A DNA stretch of 8,432 bases, taken from positions 1 through 8,432 of the forward strand of contig JANQFM010000145.1 of assembly GCA_028277865.1 (NCBI GenBank), given 5' to 3'. Below, one piece after another: positions 6,953 through 8,432 of the stretch. A program made the translations under genes and the position numbers. Below the pieces are notes generated by a model. That model did not search any database, had not been told where the DNA came from, and saw only the letters and a list, made by a program, of their open reading frames with translations. Position 1 is the first letter of the stretch. Every line of letters starts with the position of its first letter. This stretch comes from Acidobacteriota bacterium (GTDB lineage Bacteria > Acidobacteriota > UBA6911 > RPQK01 > DATIPO01).

Positions 6953-8254
6953 ATGAGACGCCTCGGCACTTGGACTGCAGCCTTCTTGGCCTGTTTCTTG
7001 CTCTCAGGGCTTTGCGCCGCAGGCCAACCTCAAAGCCTGACGCTGAAGGACCTTCAGGAACAGGCGGACGACTTTGCCCGCGACGGCGCATACAAAGAAG
7101 CCGTTGCCTACTACACGGCGGCTCTGAAAAAAAGCGGCTCCAGCAAAGAAAAGAGCCGCATCCTCAAGAAGATGCGTCAGGCCGGCAAGCGCTGGTACAT
7201 CCGAATCGGCGAGCAGATCGAACGGGCCCGATCCGGTCTTCCTCAAGGCTACGGCGAACTGTATCCCGCAGCCATCCTCCCCCATGTCGATGCCCCTACC
7301 TCTCAAACGGCCGCGCTTGAGAAAGTCATCCAGCTTTGCCGACAGGCCAGGTCTCTGGACATCGAGAATCAGAAGGGCAAAGACTTGGAACGCGCCAAAG
7401 GGACGGTGGGCAGCGAATGGAGCAAAATCCTGGACAGCCTGTGGCGGGCCGCGGCAGAGTACGGCCAGAACCGCAACCAATTGGATTTGTCCGCCCAGGC
7501 CTATGGTCACCTGAACCAGCTCGACGGGGACTTTTTCACAACTCATGGGCCGAAAGCCGAATACGACCGTTTGCTGGACAGAATCAGCTTGGGGCAAGGG
7601 CTGGCTGATGAGGCCGTCAGCTTGATCGATGCCAAGGAGCACAGCCAGGCGGCATCCAAGTTGGACGAGGCAGAGAAGATTTACCCTGACAACCCGAACG
7701 TCCAGCAAGCCCGGGCCAGGATCGAAGCAGAAGAAAGCCAATACGGCAATCTGAAGTCGGAAGGAGAGGCAGCTCAAAAGGCCGGCGACCTGAAGCTGGC
7801 GCTTTCCAAGTTTGACGAGGCCCGAAAAGTCCACCCTGATTTTGCTGCCCGCGATTCTCTGGCTGCCGAGATGCGCCGTTTGAGGCACCAAATCGCCCAG
7901 GCTGAACCGCCTAGCGCAAAGGCCATCCTTGCAGAGCTTCAAGAAGGCCTGTCAGCGCTTGTCGGCGGAGACCCCCACAGGGCCATCGAAGTGCTGCAAG
8001 CGATTCCTGCAGCGGCGGCGGGCGAGATGGAGGTTCATCTTCAGGCCTATTTGGGCGCTGCATACAGCGCCGTCCACCTGAGCAGCCCGCAAGGCGCCGA
8101 GCGCGATCAGTGGCTGAAAAAGGCAGAGGCTTGCTTTCGGCAGATGCTCTCTCTGCGTTCGGACCATCAGCTTTCGAGCCGACTGTTCTCTCCTGCGATC
8201 CAGGAGATTCTGGAAAGGATTCGGACAGATGGCTCAACCAACCCGTCGGGCTAG
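6953..8254 (+). CDS. Exported TPR-like repeat protein (433 aa)
   Basis: Residues 1-23 form a signal peptide (positive MRR, hydrophobic core 8-20, likely cleavage after CAA at 21-23). The cysteines at 14 and 21 are not in good lipobox contexts, so a soluble periplasmic form is preferred over a lipoprotein. The mature protein is almost entirely helical and charged. TPR-like units are visible at about residues 31-62 (DDFARDGAYKEAVAYYTAAL), 213-252 (LIDAKEHSQAASKLDEAEKI, then YPDNPN), 266-300 (AQKAGDLKLALSKFDEARKV, then HP) and 324-352 (ALVGGDPHRAIEVLQAIP). Residues 70-210 are helical without clear repeats. No enzyme motif is seen. The gene lies 43 bases after the kinase gene on the same strand and is very probably co-transcribed with it. 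Its product would share the periplasm with the PEGA-like end of the kinase, so a role as sensor partner or scaffold is a reasonable inference. The TPR-like units resemble those inside the kinase in spacing and in the D/P-rich turn. Confidence 0.85.
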   Translation: MRRLGTWTAAFLACFLLSGLCAAGQPQSLTLKDLQEQADDFARDGAYKEAVAYYTAALKKSGSSKEKSRILKKMRQAGKRWYIRIGEQIERARSGLPQGYGELYPAAILPHVDAPTSQTAALEKVIQLCRQARSLDIENQKGKDLERAKGTVGSEWSKILDSLWRAAAEYGQNRNQLDLSAQAYGHLNQLDGDFFTTHGPKAEYDRLLDRISLGQGLADEAVSLIDAKEHSQAASKLDEAEKIYPDNPNVQQARARIEAEESQYGNLKSEGEAAQKAGDLKLALSKFDEARKVHPDFAARDSLAAEMRRLRHQIAQAEPPSAKAILAELQEGLSALVGGDPHRAIEVLQAIPAAAAGEMEVHLQAYLGAAYSAVHLSSPQGAERDQWLKKAEACFRQMLSLRSDHQLSSRLFSPAIQEILERIRTDGSTNPSG

Positions 8255-8255
8255 G

Positions 8256-8279
8256 GGTGGCGAGGCAGCGCCTCAGACC
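8256..8279 (+). terminator. Weak hairpin just after the TPR gene
   Basis: GAGGC-AGC-GCCTC (8262-8274) is a perfect 5-bp stem with a 3-base loop. It could be extended by GGT/ACC (8256-8258 with 8277-8279) across a small internal loop. It starts two bases after the stop codon. No T-run follows, so it is at best a Rho-assisted or mRNA-end stabilising structure. Confidence 0.25.
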
Positions 8280-8292
8280 AGAGAAGGGAAGC

Positions 8293-8316
8293 CACAGAGG
8301 CACAGAGCCCACAGAG
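8293..8316. repeat. Three CACAGAG copies (dispersed intergenic repeat type)
   Basis: CACAGAG occurs at 8293-8299, 8301-8307 and 8310-8316, at 8- and 9-base spacing, within CCACAGAGGCACAGAG. From memory, very similar strings are scattered between genes in many environmental bacterial assemblies. Their function is not established. Confidence 0.6.
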
Positions 8317-8432
8317 CCTTGGAGATCATGGCTCACTGAGATACAAGGCAGCATAGTAGCCAAGACTAGGATTGCCGAAGGAAGACTCCACGTGCCACCG
8401 ACACCCCTTGTTGTCTCCAACAGCACTCACTT

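Larger units (their letters stand above)
8255..8432. other. Non-coding 3' flank
   Basis: These 178 bases after the exported TPR gene hold the weak hairpin and the CACAGAG repeats. Reading frames crossing it on the minus strand are antisense extensions over the TPR gene and have no family resemblance. The next gene lies beyond the right edge. Confidence 0.45.

Noticed and set aside
7911..8426. A 171-codon minus-strand frame at the right end
   Set aside because: Mostly antisense to the exported TPR gene, running over the CACAGAG repeats, with shifted-frame composition.

Overview
The window comes from a high-GC bacterial chromosome, most likely an environmental Gram-negative. Acidobacteriota or a similar phylum is my best guess. 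It rests on a bacterial sortilin-type/BNR repeat protein, a PEGA-ended receptor-like Ser/Thr kinase with TPRs, and short CACAGAG-type intergenic repeats. The assignment is by gene content only. No RNA gene, transposase or CRISPR array is visible.

Layout. (1) Positions 1-1651, minus strand: the first 550 codons of an exported BNR/Asp-box beta-propeller protein of the VPS10/sortilin-like bacterial family, cut by the left edge. (2) Positions 1652-1836: a divergent intergenic region with three GAGTC/GACTC half-sites that look like an operator. (3) About 1837/1921-2439, plus strand: a UPF0314/DUF2585 family membrane protein whose reading frame is clearly conserved upstream of any usable start codon. 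(4) 2505-3005: a small PAAR-repeat spike-tip protein with an alanine-rich insertion. (5) 3048-4037: a protein with an N-terminal LysM domain and an unassigned C-terminal region. (6) 4038-4344: a 307-base gap with a 10-bp tandem repeat. (7) 4345-6909: a Ser/Thr protein kinase followed by about six TPR-like repeats, one transmembrane helix and a PEGA-like external domain. (8) 6953-8254: an exported TPR-like protein. (9) 8255-8432: non-coding, with a weak hairpin and three CACAGAG repeats.

How the genes may work together. PAAR and LysM proteins are typical parts or accessories of contractile injection machines (T6SS, phage tails, extracellular contractile systems). Membrane Ser/Thr kinases control firing of some T6SSs (the PpkA paradigm). 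The run PAAR - LysM - kinase - exported TPR protein could therefore be a satellite module carrying a spike tip, a tail-type LysM protein and a signalling pair. No sheath, tube, baseplate or ATPase gene lies in the window, so this is an inference from order and families. The kinase and the exported TPR protein have strong Shine-Dalgarno sequences and lie 43 bases apart, so their co-transcription is the best supported link.
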